This document shows positions 35,596 through 43,819 of a DNA stretch of 64,000 bases, piece after piece; position 1 is the stretch's first letter; every line of letters starts with the position of its first letter. A program made the translations under genes and the position numbers. Below the pieces are notes generated by a model. The model was not told the origin of the DNA and searched no databases. It saw only the letters and a program-made list of their open reading frames with translations. Source of the DNA: Holophagales bacterium (GTDB taxonomy: Bacteria > Acidobacteriota > Thermoanaerobaculia > Multivoradales > Multivoraceae); the NCBI GenBank assembly GCA_009837885.1, contig VXSP01000036.1, positions 1-64,000 on the forward strand, in the 5' to 3' direction.

Positions 35596-37104
35596 TCAGG
35601 GTCCCCCGCTCGCAGCCGGCGCGCCCGGTTCTGCGTAGACGCCGCCGCCCAGGGCCAGGATCAGATCCGTCCGCGACTCCAGTTGCTGACGCCGGGCCGC
35701 CAGCAACTGGCTCTCCGACTGAAACGACGTCCGCTGGCTGTCGAGGACCTGCAGGTAGCCGACGAGCCCCTCCCGGTAGCGGCCTTCCGCCAGACGCTCC
35801 GCTTCCCGGCTCTCGGTCGCGGCTCGTTCGAGCGCCGCCGTTCGCTCCTTCAGCATCCCCTCGGCGGCGAGACCCGACTCGACTTCCGCGAAGGCCTGGA
35901 GCGCCGTTTGCAGCCAGGTCGCTTCCGCGGCGCCGAGTCCCGCTTCCACCAGGTCGCGGCCGGCGCGCAGACGGCCCCCGGAAAGCAGCGGCTGGAGCAA
36001 TCCGGCGGCGAGACTCCAGACCGAGAAGTCCCCGTCCAGCAGGTCCTGGAGTTCGCCGCTCGACGTGCCCACCGAGCCGTTCAGCGTGAAGCTCGGATAG
36101 AGGGCCCGGTGGGCGGCGCGGAGCCGCTCCGAGGCGGCGACCGCCCGGTACTCCGCCGCCCGCAGATCGGGGCGCCGCCCCAGCAGGGCGGCCGGCACTC
36201 CGGTTTCCGGCAGCGGCGGAAGCTCGGGCAGCCCCGCGGCCGCCTCGATCTCACCGGAGGGATAGCGGCCGAGCAGCACCTCCATTTGCCGGCGCAATCC
36301 GTCGAGCGTCTGCCGCTGCGCCGCCAGAGAGGCCTCCACGGTCGCGACCTGGGTTCGCGCCTGCCGTACCTCCAGCGCTGTCGCGACACCGCGCCGGTAG
36401 CGGGCCTCGACCCGATCGCGCGTCCGTTCGCGGCTGGAAAGGGTCCGCTCGGCCAGTGCCACCTGCTGCACCGCCTCGACCGTGCCGAAGTACACCTTCG
36501 CGAGCTGGCCCGCAATCGAGAGCCGGACTCCGTCGAGGTCGGCAGAGGAAGCGGCCGCTTCGGCAAGAGAGGCGGCGGTCAGCGCGCCGAGCCGGTCCCA
36601 AAGGTCGACCTCCCAGCGGACGTTGAGCGCGAGGCCGTAGGACGTGAAGGCGAAGCTCCGCACGCCGCCGGGCTCGAAGCCGGGAATGGGAATCGGGATC
36701 GCTTCGGTGAGCCCGCTCTGCGCCGTGTTCTGCTTGCGCCGCCCGGGGTCGAGCGCGGCTTCCAGCTCGGGGTTTCGCGCCGCGCCGTCGAGGCGGGCCT
36801 GGGCCAGCGCGACGTCGACGTTCAGCGCCGCGGCGCGGAGGCTGGAGTTGTGCTCCAGCCCCTCGACGATCAAGCTGGACAGCAGGGGATCGCCGAACTC
36901 CGTCCACCACTCCGCGTCGACGGGACCAGCCTCGACCCGTGGTTCCGGATCGCGCGCATCATCGGCGTAGCCGGCCGGCGCCGGCGCCTCGAGTGCCGGC
37001 GTCCGAACCCCGCTGCAGCCCAGCAGCGCCAGGGCGCCGACCGTGAGCGCCCATCCGGCGCGGTTCTGGCCAAGCGCGGCCCTGGAGAATCGAGGGACCC
37101 TCAT
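35596..37104 (-). CDS. TolC-like outer membrane factor lipoprotein (NodT family)
   Basis: 502 residues from ATG 37104. A canonical lipobox LLGC puts the lipidated cysteine at C30. The mature protein has two OEP repeats with long coiled helices: WWTEFGDPLLSSLIVEGLEHNSSLRAA is the NodT-family opening; GRRPDLRAAEYRAVAASERLRAA starts the second repeat. First gene of the efflux operon. Divergent from the amidase gene, 83 bases away. Confidence 0.92.
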   Translation of the reverse strand: MRVPRFSRAALGQNRAGWALTVGALALLGCSGVRTPALEAPAPAGYADDARDPEPRVEAGPVDAEWWTEFGDPLLSSLIVEGLEHNSSLRAAALNVDVALAQARLDGAARNPELEAALDPGRRKQNTAQSGLTEAIPIPIPGFEPGGVRSFAFTSYGLALNVRWEVDLWDRLGALTAASLAEAAASSADLDGVRLSIAGQLAKVYFGTVEAVQQVALAERTLSSRERTRDRVEARYRRGVATALEVRQARTQVATVEASLAAQRQTLDGLRRQMEVLLGRYPSGEIEAAAGLPELPPLPETGVPAALLGRRPDLRAAEYRAVAASERLRAAHRALYPSFTLNGSVGTSSGELQDLLDGDFSVWSLAAGLLQPLLSGGRLRAGRDLVEAGLGAAEATWLQTALQAFAEVESGLAAEGMLKERTAALERAATESREAERLAEGRYREGLVGYLQVLDSQRTSFQSESQLLAARRQQLESRTDLILALGGGVYAEPGAPAASGGP

Positions 37105-37187
37105 CGGATAACACCAACTCGCGAGACTACTTGAGGCACCTGCCGAGGATCGATCATGTAGCGTCGATTCATGTCCGCGGAGGCTGT

Positions 37188-38231
37188 GTGACACCTGGCG
37201 AGCGGAATGGCGGCTCGCCGCCAGGCTCCAAGCCCGCCGGTCAGCACTTCAAACGCGGCCTGATCGAGGCCGCCGTGCGCGACAACGAGGCCATCGGCGC
37301 CAGGCCGTGCGGGCCGCGCGACGAACCGGGCGCCCGGCGGGTTCGCCGACCGCGAAGGGTCTCGCCATGGAGCCTCCTGCTGCTGCTTCCCGTGGCGGCT
37401 GCCGCCGCCCTCGGCTACCTGGAACTGAACCGCCCGCCGCCGGACGCTCCGCCCGCGGCGGAGGTGGACGGGGCCGTACAGACCCCCGAGATCCGTTTCA
37501 CAGGTCCCCCGGAGGCCGTCGATGTGAGCGTCTTCCCGCTGCCCGTGGAGCGCATCGTGCTCGACCCCGGCCACGGCGGCTCCTCACCCGGCACAGCCGC
37601 CGGCGGCCTGACCGAGAAGGCCCTCGCCCTCGACATCGCCTACCGGCTCCGCAACCTGCTGGACGACCGCTTCCGCGTCGCCATGACCCGTGAAGCCGAC
37701 ATGAACGTCGCCCTCGACCACCGCACACTGATCGCCAACCGCGCGGGCGCCGACGTGTTCGTTTCGATCCACGTGAACTGGTTGCCGGCGAACAGGGCCT
37801 GCGGCGTCGAGACCTACTATCTCGGCCCCACCGACGACCCCGAGCTTTCCGCGCTTGCCGAGCGCGAGAACTCGGAGGCCCAGGGCTACTCCCTCGGAGA
37901 CCTGCGCCGGTTTGTCGACGGGGTGTACGCGCAGGCCCGGCAGGACGACAGCCGGGCGCTGGCGACGGCGATTCAGGAGTCGCTCTACGGACGCTTGCGG
38001 TCCGAGAACCCCGACCTGCTGAATCGCGGCGTGAAGTCCGCGCCCTTCGTGGTCCTGATCGGGGCCGAGATGCCGGCGATACTGGCCGAGGTTTCCTGCC
38101 TCTCCGACGCGAGAGAGATCGAACGGCTGCGCGACGAGAACTACCTCCAGTCGATCGCCGAAGCCCTGGACGCGGGCATCCAGAGCTATGCCGAGTCTCT
38201 GCTGCCCAAGGCTAAGCTCACCGGCGCCTGA
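37188..38231 (+). CDS. N-acetylmuramoyl-L-alanine amidase (Amidase_3, AmiC-like)
   Basis: 347 residues from a GTG at 37188 with GGAGG four bases upstream. A basic N-terminal stretch is followed by one transmembrane helix (about 61-78), so it is an inner-membrane anchored periplasmic enzyme. Zinc ligands H129 (LDPGHGG), E143 and H195 (SIHVNWLP) and the catalytic glutamate in PAILAEVSCLSD are present. It cuts the amide between MurNAc and L-Ala in peptidoglycan, typically for cell separation. The actin-like gene follows after 9 bases, an unusual partner. Confidence 0.92.
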   Translation: MTPGERNGGSPPGSKPAGQHFKRGLIEAAVRDNEAIGARPCGPRDEPGARRVRRPRRVSPWSLLLLLPVAAAAALGYLELNRPPPDAPPAAEVDGAVQTPEIRFTGPPEAVDVSVFPLPVERIVLDPGHGGSSPGTAAGGLTEKALALDIAYRLRNLLDDRFRVAMTREADMNVALDHRTLIANRAGADVFVSIHVNWLPANRACGVETYYLGPTDDPELSALAERENSEAQGYSLGDLRRFVDGVYAQARQDDSRALATAIQESLYGRLRSENPDLLNRGVKSAPFVVLIGAEMPAILAEVSCLSDAREIERLRDENYLQSIAEALDAGIQSYAESLLPKAKLTGA

Positions 38232-38240
38232 GGCCGAAGG

Positions 38241-39299
38241 ATGACCACGCAGACCGCCGCCACGCCCGAGCCGCCGGTGCTCAAGGTGGGCATCGACCTG
38301 GGGACGTCGCGCAGCTCGATCTCCGCCGCGAACGGCGAGCGCCACATGGTGCGGAGCTACGTCGGCTGGCCGCGGGACATGGTCGCCCGCAAGGTGCTCC
38401 AGCGCGACGTGCTCGTGGGCATCGAGGCCCTGGAGAAACGGCCGATGCTCGATCTGCGCCGGCCGCTCGAGCGGGGACTGATCAAGGAAGGGTCCGCCCG
38501 CGACGAGCAGGCGGTGCGCGAGATCGTCCGCCGGCTGCTCGAACTGGCCGTCCCCGAGGCGCGGAATCCGAAGCCGGCGATCCACGCCGTCGTCGGCGTG
38601 CCGGCCGAGACTCTCCGCGTGAACCGCCAGAACCTGCGGCGCATCCTCGACGACCAGGTCAAGAGCCTGATGATCGTCTCGGAACCGTTCGCCGTCGCCT
38701 ACGGCCTCGACGCCCTGGTCCACACGATGGTCGTCGACATCGGCGCGGGGACGACGGACCTCTGCGTTCTCATGGGCCGCTTCCCGATGGAGGGAGACCA
38801 GCGCACCCTGAACGTCGCGGGCGACGCCGTCGACCATCGCCTGCACGCGGGCATCCAGGAACGCTTCCCCGACGCTTCGGTGTCGATCCACATGGCGCGG
38901 GCGTGGAAGGAGAAGCACTCCTTCGTGGGTGAAGGCGGTCCGGTCGTGGTCGACGCGCCGGTCAGCGGCAGACCAACCCGGATCGACATCACCGAGCCGA
39001 TGCGCACCGCCTGCGAGAGTCTCCTGGAGCCGCTGCGCGAGACGATTCTCGACCTGATCGCCAGGGTCGAACCCGAGTACCAGAGCCGGGTTCGCAACAA
39101 CGTAATCCTGACCGGCGGATCCGGTCTGATCCGCGGCCTTGGCGCGGCCCTGCAGAACGCGCTCGGCGAACTGGGCGGCGGACGCGTGCGCGTGGTCAAG
39201 GACCCGGTCTTCGTCGGCTCCGACGGCGGCCTGACCCTGGCCAACGACGTCCGCGACGAGGACTGGCTACGTCTCGCCCGACCCCGCGGCGATCAGTAG
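38241..39299 (+). CDS. MamK-like bacterial actin (ASKHA ATPase)
   Basis: 352 residues. Actin-fold motifs: phosphate-1 GIDLGTSRSSIS, connect-1 SLMIVSEPFAVAYGLD, phosphate-2 VVDIGAGTTDLCVL and adenosine motif ILTGGSGLIRGLG. The intervening SYVGWPRDMVARKVLQRDVLVG and the C-terminal VKDPVFVGSDGGLTLAN follow MamK, the filament of magnetosome chains, more closely than MreB or FtsA. No other mam genes are in the window, so a magnetosome role is unlikely; MamK-like actins occur in non-magnetic bacteria. Tight linkage to a peptidoglycan amidase hints at envelope or division work. It overlaps the convergent methyltransferase gene by 7 bases. Confidence 0.82.
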   Translation: MTTQTAATPEPPVLKVGIDLGTSRSSISAANGERHMVRSYVGWPRDMVARKVLQRDVLVGIEALEKRPMLDLRRPLERGLIKEGSARDEQAVREIVRRLLELAVPEARNPKPAIHAVVGVPAETLRVNRQNLRRILDDQVKSLMIVSEPFAVAYGLDALVHTMVVDIGAGTTDLCVLMGRFPMEGDQRTLNVAGDAVDHRLHAGIQERFPDASVSIHMARAWKEKHSFVGEGGPVVVDAPVSGRPTRIDITEPMRTACESLLEPLRETILDLIARVEPEYQSRVRNNVILTGGSGLIRGLGAALQNALGELGGGRVRVVKDPVFVGSDGGLTLANDVRDEDWLRLARPRGDQ

Positions 39300-40117
39300 C
39301 GCGCCACCAGGTAGACGACCCAACTGCCCTCGTTCGTCATCCGCGTGCGGCGCCGGAAGATGCCGTCCCCTTCTCCGGTGTCGCCATCCCAGCCCTCGCC
39401 GTACACCTCGACGTCGTCGAACCCGGCCTCGATCAGCAACTCCCGGATCTCGGGCAGGGTCCACATGCGCCACGCGTAGCGGAAGACGTTGCTCACCTTC
39501 TCCCCGCCCTCCGGCGTGAAGTGCATCGCGCAGCGCATCCAGTGGTCGACGGCATTGAAGGCGAGCTGATCCCAGGTGTAGGTGAAGGCCGGCAGCGCCA
39601 CGCCGTCGATGCCCACCGAGGCGTCGATCCCGGTGTCCTCGGTCGTCGCCTGAAACGAGTCCGTGCCGCCAAAGGCGTCCAGCACGAACAGGCCTCCCGG
39701 CTCGAGCGAGCGCCTCGCGGCCCGGAAGTAGTCCAGCATTTCGCCGCGGCCCGGGAACAGGAAGAAGGAGAAGTTGAAGGCGACCTGCACGTCGACCGCG
39801 GGGCCGGCCGCCAGGCGGACGTCGCGGCACTCGAGCTCCACGCTGTCCTCGACGCACCTCGCCTCGACCCGATTACGCCAACCCCAGTCCAGCGTCGGGC
39901 GGTGGAGATCGACACCCCAGGCGCGGTTCCCGGGCCTGCGAGCGGCGAACGCGCTCGCCAGCGAGGCGGTGCCGCAGAAGTCCTCCCGCAGGGTTCCGGG
40001 AAGCCGCCCGTTGAGGCGGCGATAGACCCGCTCGACGAAGTCGAGGTCCACCTCCACGCTCTGAACGGCCGCCTCGTAGAACCGATGGCGGTGCCGGCGA
40101 ACCTCCTCGCGCTTCAC
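39293..40117 (-). CDS. Class I SAM-dependent methyltransferase
   Basis: 274 residues from a GTG at 40117 that overlaps the HAD stop (GTGA). Motif I is weak but visible (LREDFCGTASLASAFAARRPGNRAWGVDL), followed by AFNFSFFLFP and LEPGGLFVLDAFGG. The DFCGTA form and VDLHRPTLDWG occur in a family of uncharacterised methyltransferases. Substrate unknown. Cotranscribed with the HAD gene. Confidence 0.8.
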   Translation of the reverse strand: MKREEVRRHRHRFYEAAVQSVEVDLDFVERVYRRLNGRLPGTLREDFCGTASLASAFAARRPGNRAWGVDLHRPTLDWGWRNRVEARCVEDSVELECRDVRLAAGPAVDVQVAFNFSFFLFPGRGEMLDYFRAARRSLEPGGLFVLDAFGGTDSFQATTEDTGIDASVGIDGVALPAFTYTWDQLAFNAVDHWMRCAMHFTPEGGEKVSNVFRYAWRMWTLPEIRELLIEAGFDDVEVYGEGWDGDTGEGDGIFRRRTRMTNEGSWVVYLVARY

Positions 40118-40860
40118 GCGCGCCCCGGCGGCCCCGGCAACAGCGACGCCAGCTCGTCCAGGTCGGCCACCTTCGGGCAGTCCATATCCGGCCAGTCGGT
40201 CCAGGGATCGAGCAGGACGGCGTGAACGCCTGCGGCCCACGCGCCGGCCACGTCGGCGGCGTACAGGTCGCCCACGTGCACCGTTCGCTCCGGACGAGCG
40301 CCGGCCAGATCGAGCGCCACCTCGAAGATCCGGGGGTCCGGCTTCTCGAAGCCCGCGACCGTCGAGTCCACCAGGCCGTCGAAGAGATGGTCCATGCCGA
40401 TCCGGGTGAGGGTCCGCGCCATGCTGCCGTCGGAGTTGCTGACCACCACCATGCGGTAGCCGAGCGCGCGGATTCGCTCGAGCGCTTCTCGCCGGCCCGG
40501 CAGCCTGCGGTTCCAGAGCCGGTCGTTGCGGCCGGGCAGGAACAGCCGCTCCGCGAGCCCGGAGGCGACGGCGTCCAACTCGACGCCACCCCGGCAGGAC
40601 ACCGGCAACCGCTCGAGCATTGCTCCCAGGTAGAAGCGGAAGGCCCCGCCGCCCTCGGTCGTGCGCCGCTCGGCCAGAGCCGCGGACAGCACCGGCCGCG
40701 ACGCCGCCTCGGCGCGCTCCAACTGCCGCCCCGAGCACTCCACGCCCAAACTGGCCGCGGTGGCGGCCACGCGGTCGAAGTCCATCGACAGGAAGGTGTT
40801 GCCGGCGTCGAAGAAGATCGTGTCGAGTTCCGCCCAGGGAACCGTTCGCGCCGTCGCCAT
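40114..40860 (-). CDS. HAD-superfamily hydrolase (phosphatase-like)
   Basis: 248 residues. Motif I TIFFDAGNTFLSMD (D18 nucleophile), motif II VVVSNSDGS, lysine in GFEKPDPRIFEVAL and motif IV VHVGDLYAADVAGA are all intact, with a C1-type helical cap. Typical of phosphoglycolate phosphatase-like enzymes; the substrate is undetermined. First gene of a two-gene unit with the methyltransferase. Confidence 0.85.
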   Translation of the reverse strand: MATARTVPWAELDTIFFDAGNTFLSMDFDRVAATAASLGVECSGRQLERAEAASRPVLSAALAERRTTEGGGAFRFYLGAMLERLPVSCRGGVELDAVASGLAERLFLPGRNDRLWNRRLPGRREALERIRALGYRMVVVSNSDGSMARTLTRIGMDHLFDGLVDSTVAGFEKPDPRIFEVALDLAGARPERTVHVGDLYAADVAGAWAAGVHAVLLDPWTDWPDMDCPKVADLDELASLLPGPPGRA

Positions 40861-40918
40861 GGCGGCCTAGTGTGCCACTGATCGGATCGTTTATTCTCGG
40901 CAATCACGGAGGTAGACG

Positions 40919-42055
40919 ATGAAGCGAAGAAGCGTGATCGGTCCGGCGCCGCTAGCCATGGCAACCGCTCTCCTGTTCGGCGCCGCGGCCGCCGCCCAGG
41001 AGGAGGAACCGTCACAAGCCTTGCAACAGCTCGGCACCGACCTGTTTGCCGAACTCCTGTTCAACAACCAGGGCACGGGCTTCGCGATCGCCTGCTCCGT
41101 GTGCCATGCCATCGGCGAGTCGGTGCCCGGCAAGCCCGAGCGCTACTACGCCGACCACACGCCGACCAGCCTGACCGCGAACCGCGAGACGACCGAGCGG
41201 AACGCGCAGACCCTGGCCGACGCCTCCCGCGCCGAGGTGTTCGGCTGGGACGGCGCCTACGACTCGATGGAGGACATGATCCTCGACAAGCTGGTCGGCA
41301 AGCAGTACGGCTGGAACGACGAGGACCGCGACGCAGCGATGGACAACGCGACCTACGTGCTGCTGAACGAGGGCCACAACGCGATCTCGGGCGTGCCCTA
41401 TCTCGACCAGTTCCAGGAGGTCTACGGACTGGACCTGGAATCCCTGCCGCGGCCCGAGGTGGCCGCCGCCGCCGCCCGCGCCCTGGCTGACTACACCGCC
41501 ACGCTGAGCTACACGATGACCGCGCGCTGGGACGCCTTCGCCGAGCAGAACCGGTTCCGCAAGCAGCCGAACGACGACGAGGACATGCTGAACTACGCGG
41601 CGAGCATCGAGAGCCGAATCTTCAACCAGGAGGGACGCAACCTGATCCGGCGGCCGGAGGGGTTCACCGAGGCGGCCTACGAGGGCTTCAAGACCTTCTT
41701 CCGCGTCTTCGACGTGGAATCCGTCGGCAACTGCGTCCGCTGCCACGTGCCGCCGACGTTCACCGACTACGCGCTCCACGGCACCGGCGCTGGCGACTTC
41801 AAGACGCCGCCGCTTCGGAACCTCTCCCGCACCGATCCATACCTGCACGACGGCGGCGCCGCCACGCTCGAAGACGCGATCCGGGCCCACATGGCGCTGG
41901 CCGAAGCGGCCGACAACGAACAGGAAGGCGTCGACCCGCTGTTCGGCGAGATCAACATCTCGGACACGGACATCGAGCCCCTCGTGCTGTTCCTGCAGAT
42001 GCTGGACGAGGTGGGGCCCGACAACTTCCGCCACTACCTCATCAACTTCGAGTGA
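40919..42055 (+). CDS. Exported di-heme cytochrome c peroxidase (CcpA/MauG family)
   Basis: 378 residues. GGAGGT lies six bases before the ATG. Signal peptide with a hydrophobic stretch and AAAAAQ cleavage region. Two heme c sites: C59-SV-C62-H63 and C272-VR-C275-H276. The family block GTGAGDFKTPPLRNLSRTDPYLHDG is near the C-terminus. Such enzymes reduce hydrogen peroxide in the periplasm with electrons from small cytochromes, or oxidise protein residues. The 162-bp repeat copy 2 begins 35 bases after the stop. Confidence 0.92.
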   Translation: MKRRSVIGPAPLAMATALLFGAAAAAQEEEPSQALQQLGTDLFAELLFNNQGTGFAIACSVCHAIGESVPGKPERYYADHTPTSLTANRETTERNAQTLADASRAEVFGWDGAYDSMEDMILDKLVGKQYGWNDEDRDAAMDNATYVLLNEGHNAISGVPYLDQFQEVYGLDLESLPRPEVAAAAARALADYTATLSYTMTARWDAFAEQNRFRKQPNDDEDMLNYAASIESRIFNQEGRNLIRRPEGFTEAAYEGFKTFFRVFDVESVGNCVRCHVPPTFTDYALHGTGAGDFKTPPLRNLSRTDPYLHDGGAATLEDAIRAHMALAEAADNEQEGVDPLFGEINISDTDIEPLVLFLQMLDEVGPDNFRHYLINFE

Positions 42056-42089
42056 AGAGGGCCGGTCTCCCGCTCGTTGGGCCGCTGCT

Positions 42090-42251
42090 AGCAGTCCGTG
42101 GCAGGAATCCGCGTCGCACCGAGAGCGGTCAGGCGCCCGTCCAGCAAGGCGCGATGAGGGAGCATACCGGGCCGTATTCGACCGAAGAGCAACACTGCTG
42201 GGCGGGATGCATGGCCGCTCGAATGCAGCGGGGTTTCTGCCACGGACTGCT
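42090..42251 (+). repeat. 162-bp palindrome-ended element, copy 2
   Basis: Same length and orientation as the copy at 24175-24336. Ends AGCAGTCCGTGG... (42090-42110) and ...CCACGGACTGCT (42231-42251) form a 21-bp stem with two G-T pairs. Compared with copy 1, stem position 6 is T-A instead of C-G, position 18 A-T instead of G-C, and position 13 C-G instead of G-T; base pairing is kept. The reading frame through the element is open in both copies and enters the downstream gene in the same phase. Confidence 0.85.
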
Positions 42252-42876
42252 GACCGCGCTGCTGCTCGCGGCACCGCTTGCCGCCGATCCTTCGCTCGAG
42301 CGCACGGCGGAGCTGCCTCCGGATCTGCCGGACTGGCTGTCGCCGCTGCTCGATCCGGCCGGCTACAGGGTTGTCCGCGACGAGGGCCAGCCGGTCGAGT
42401 TCTGGTTCCCGCCCGCGCTGCCAATGCAGGACCCCTCGGCCGAACTCGGTGTCGAGTATCCGACCCTGCCTCCCGGCGGTCTGGTCGGCCTGATGCGCAC
42501 GACGGACGACTGGAGCACCTACAAGAAACAGATCGTGCCGGCCGGCACGTACACGCTCCGCTACGCCGTGCAGCCGGCCGATGGCGACCACACCGGGCAG
42601 ACCTGGTTCCGCGACTTCCTCATCCTCATCCCGGTCGCACTCGACAGTTTCGATCCCTACGGCTTCCCGGAGCAGGAACCCCTCGTTGAGGCCAGCATCA
42701 CGATCATCGAGGGCGCCACCCACCCGATGACGATGGCCCTGTTCCAGAACTACGACGGCGCCGAGAGCGCCACGATGTTCTGGAACGACCTCGACCAGCC
42801 CACGCTGGCCGTGCCACTCGGCGACGTGACCCTGGGGCTCGTGATCGAAGGCGAGGGCGAGGAAGTGCCGCTGTAG
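42211..42876 (+). CDS. Exported hypothetical protein
   Basis: 221 residues from ATG 42211 (GGCGGG upstream; ATG 42223 and 42154 are in frame). The N-terminus MAARMQRGFCHGLL then TALLLAAPLAA is a good signal peptide, with cleavage likely before DPS. The mature domain is beta-rich with WFPPALPMQDP, GTYTLRYAVQPADGDHTG and a C-terminal GLVIEGEGEEVPL. It looks like a secreted beta-sandwich protein; I do not recognise the family. The start codon, basic n-region and first hydrophobic residues come from the 162-bp repeat, the rest of the signal peptide from beyond it. Cytochrome peroxidase lies upstream. Confidence 0.7.
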   Translation: MAARMQRGFCHGLLTALLLAAPLAADPSLERTAELPPDLPDWLSPLLDPAGYRVVRDEGQPVEFWFPPALPMQDPSAELGVEYPTLPPGGLVGLMRTTDDWSTYKKQIVPAGTYTLRYAVQPADGDHTGQTWFRDFLILIPVALDSFDPYGFPEQEPLVEASITIIEGATHPMTMALFQNYDGAESATMFWNDLDQPTLAVPLGDVTLGLVIEGEGEEVPL

Positions 42877-42898
42877 GTTGCACGCAACCGGCAAACTG

Positions 42899-42927
42899 GG
42901 TGCGCCGGCGTTCCCGCCGTCATCCGG
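42899..42927 (+). repeat. REP-like palindrome, copy C (diverged)
   Basis: A 29-bp version of the palindrome at 203-232, sharing TGCGCCGGC on the left and CATCCG on the right but with a changed loop and shortened right arm. It lies between the convergent exported protein gene and PIMT gene. Confidence 0.45.
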
Positions 42928-42960
42928 CGCGGAGCGCTGGGCTCCGGACCCTCTGCCTCG

Positions 42961-43761
42961 CTAGCGGTTCCGGGTCAGCGGCACGAAACGCACCGGGATC
43001 ACGCGGGTCCGCTCCACCGACCCGTCCGCCTGCTTCTCCAGCACCTGGAGCTCCTGACGGCCGCCATCGGGCCCCACGGGCAGCACCAGCCGACCGCCGA
43101 CCGCCAACTGGTCGACCAGGGGCTGCGGCACATGGTCCGGCGCCGCCGTGACGACGATCGCGTCGAACGGCGCCTGCTCCGGCCAGCCCAGGTAGCCGTC
43201 GCCGATCCGGGTCGTCACGTTCTCGTAGCCGGCGGCATCGAGCGCCGCCGCCGCTCGCAGCCCGAGTGGCTCCACGATCTCGATCGTGAACACATGGTCC
43301 ACGATCTCCGCCAGCACAGCCGCCTGGTAGCCCGAGCCGGTGCCGATCTCGAGCACCTTGTCCTCCGGGTCGGGCTCGGCGAGCTCGGTCATCAGCGCCA
43401 CGATGTAGGGCTGGGAGATCGTCTGCCGCCAGCCGATGCCCAGCGGCGAGTCGCGGTAGGCCCACTCGCGGGCCTCCTCCGGCACGAAGAGGTGACGCTC
43501 CACCTTCTCCATGGCCTCGATCACGCTGGCGTCGAGCACCGCCGGCCGTCCGTCGCGCGGCTCGGCGATCGTGTCGCGCACCATGCGCCGCCTCAGTTCC
43601 GCGAAGTCGACCGCCTCCTGGGCCGACGCCGTGCAGCCTGCGAGGCCGACGGCCGACGCGGCGGCAACGCCCAGAATGCCGGCCGCGGACCGGTGCCCCA
43701 AGCGCGCGTGTAGCCTTCGCAGGCTCTTCCCGACACCGCCGCCAACCGAGATCCGCGTCAT
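42961..43761 (-). CDS. Lipoprotein L-isoaspartyl (PIMT-like) methyltransferase
   Basis: 266 residues from ATG 43761. A lipobox LAGC places lipidated C43 after a hydrophobic stretch. The catalytic domain is PCMT-like: MVRDTIAEPRDGRPAVLDASVIEAM, SPLGIGWRQTISQPYIVALMTEL, SAM-binding VLEIGTGSGYQAAVLAEI. PIMT repairs isoaspartate in aged proteins using SAM. An exported version would have to find SAM in the periplasm, so either the lipoprotein assignment or its location needs care. Divergent from the MFS gene. Confidence 0.85.
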   Translation of the reverse strand: MTRISVGGGVGKSLRRLHARLGHRSAAGILGVAAASAVGLAGCTASAQEAVDFAELRRRMVRDTIAEPRDGRPAVLDASVIEAMEKVERHLFVPEEAREWAYRDSPLGIGWRQTISQPYIVALMTELAEPDPEDKVLEIGTGSGYQAAVLAEIVDHVFTIEIVEPLGLRAAAALDAAGYENVTTRIGDGYLGWPEQAPFDAIVVTAAPDHVPQPLVDQLAVGGRLVLPVGPDGGRQELQVLEKQADGSVERTRVIPVRFVPLTRNR

Positions 43762-43819
43762 CGTCTCTCCCGCCACCCCCGCCGTCAGCCTGTGGCGCCG
43801 ACCGGGCCTCCTAGCGTAC

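Noticed and set aside
38241..39299. A magnetosome gene island, suggested by the MamK-like actin
   Set aside because: No mamA, mamB, mamM, mamE or other magnetosome genes are nearby; the neighbours are an amidase and a methyltransferase.
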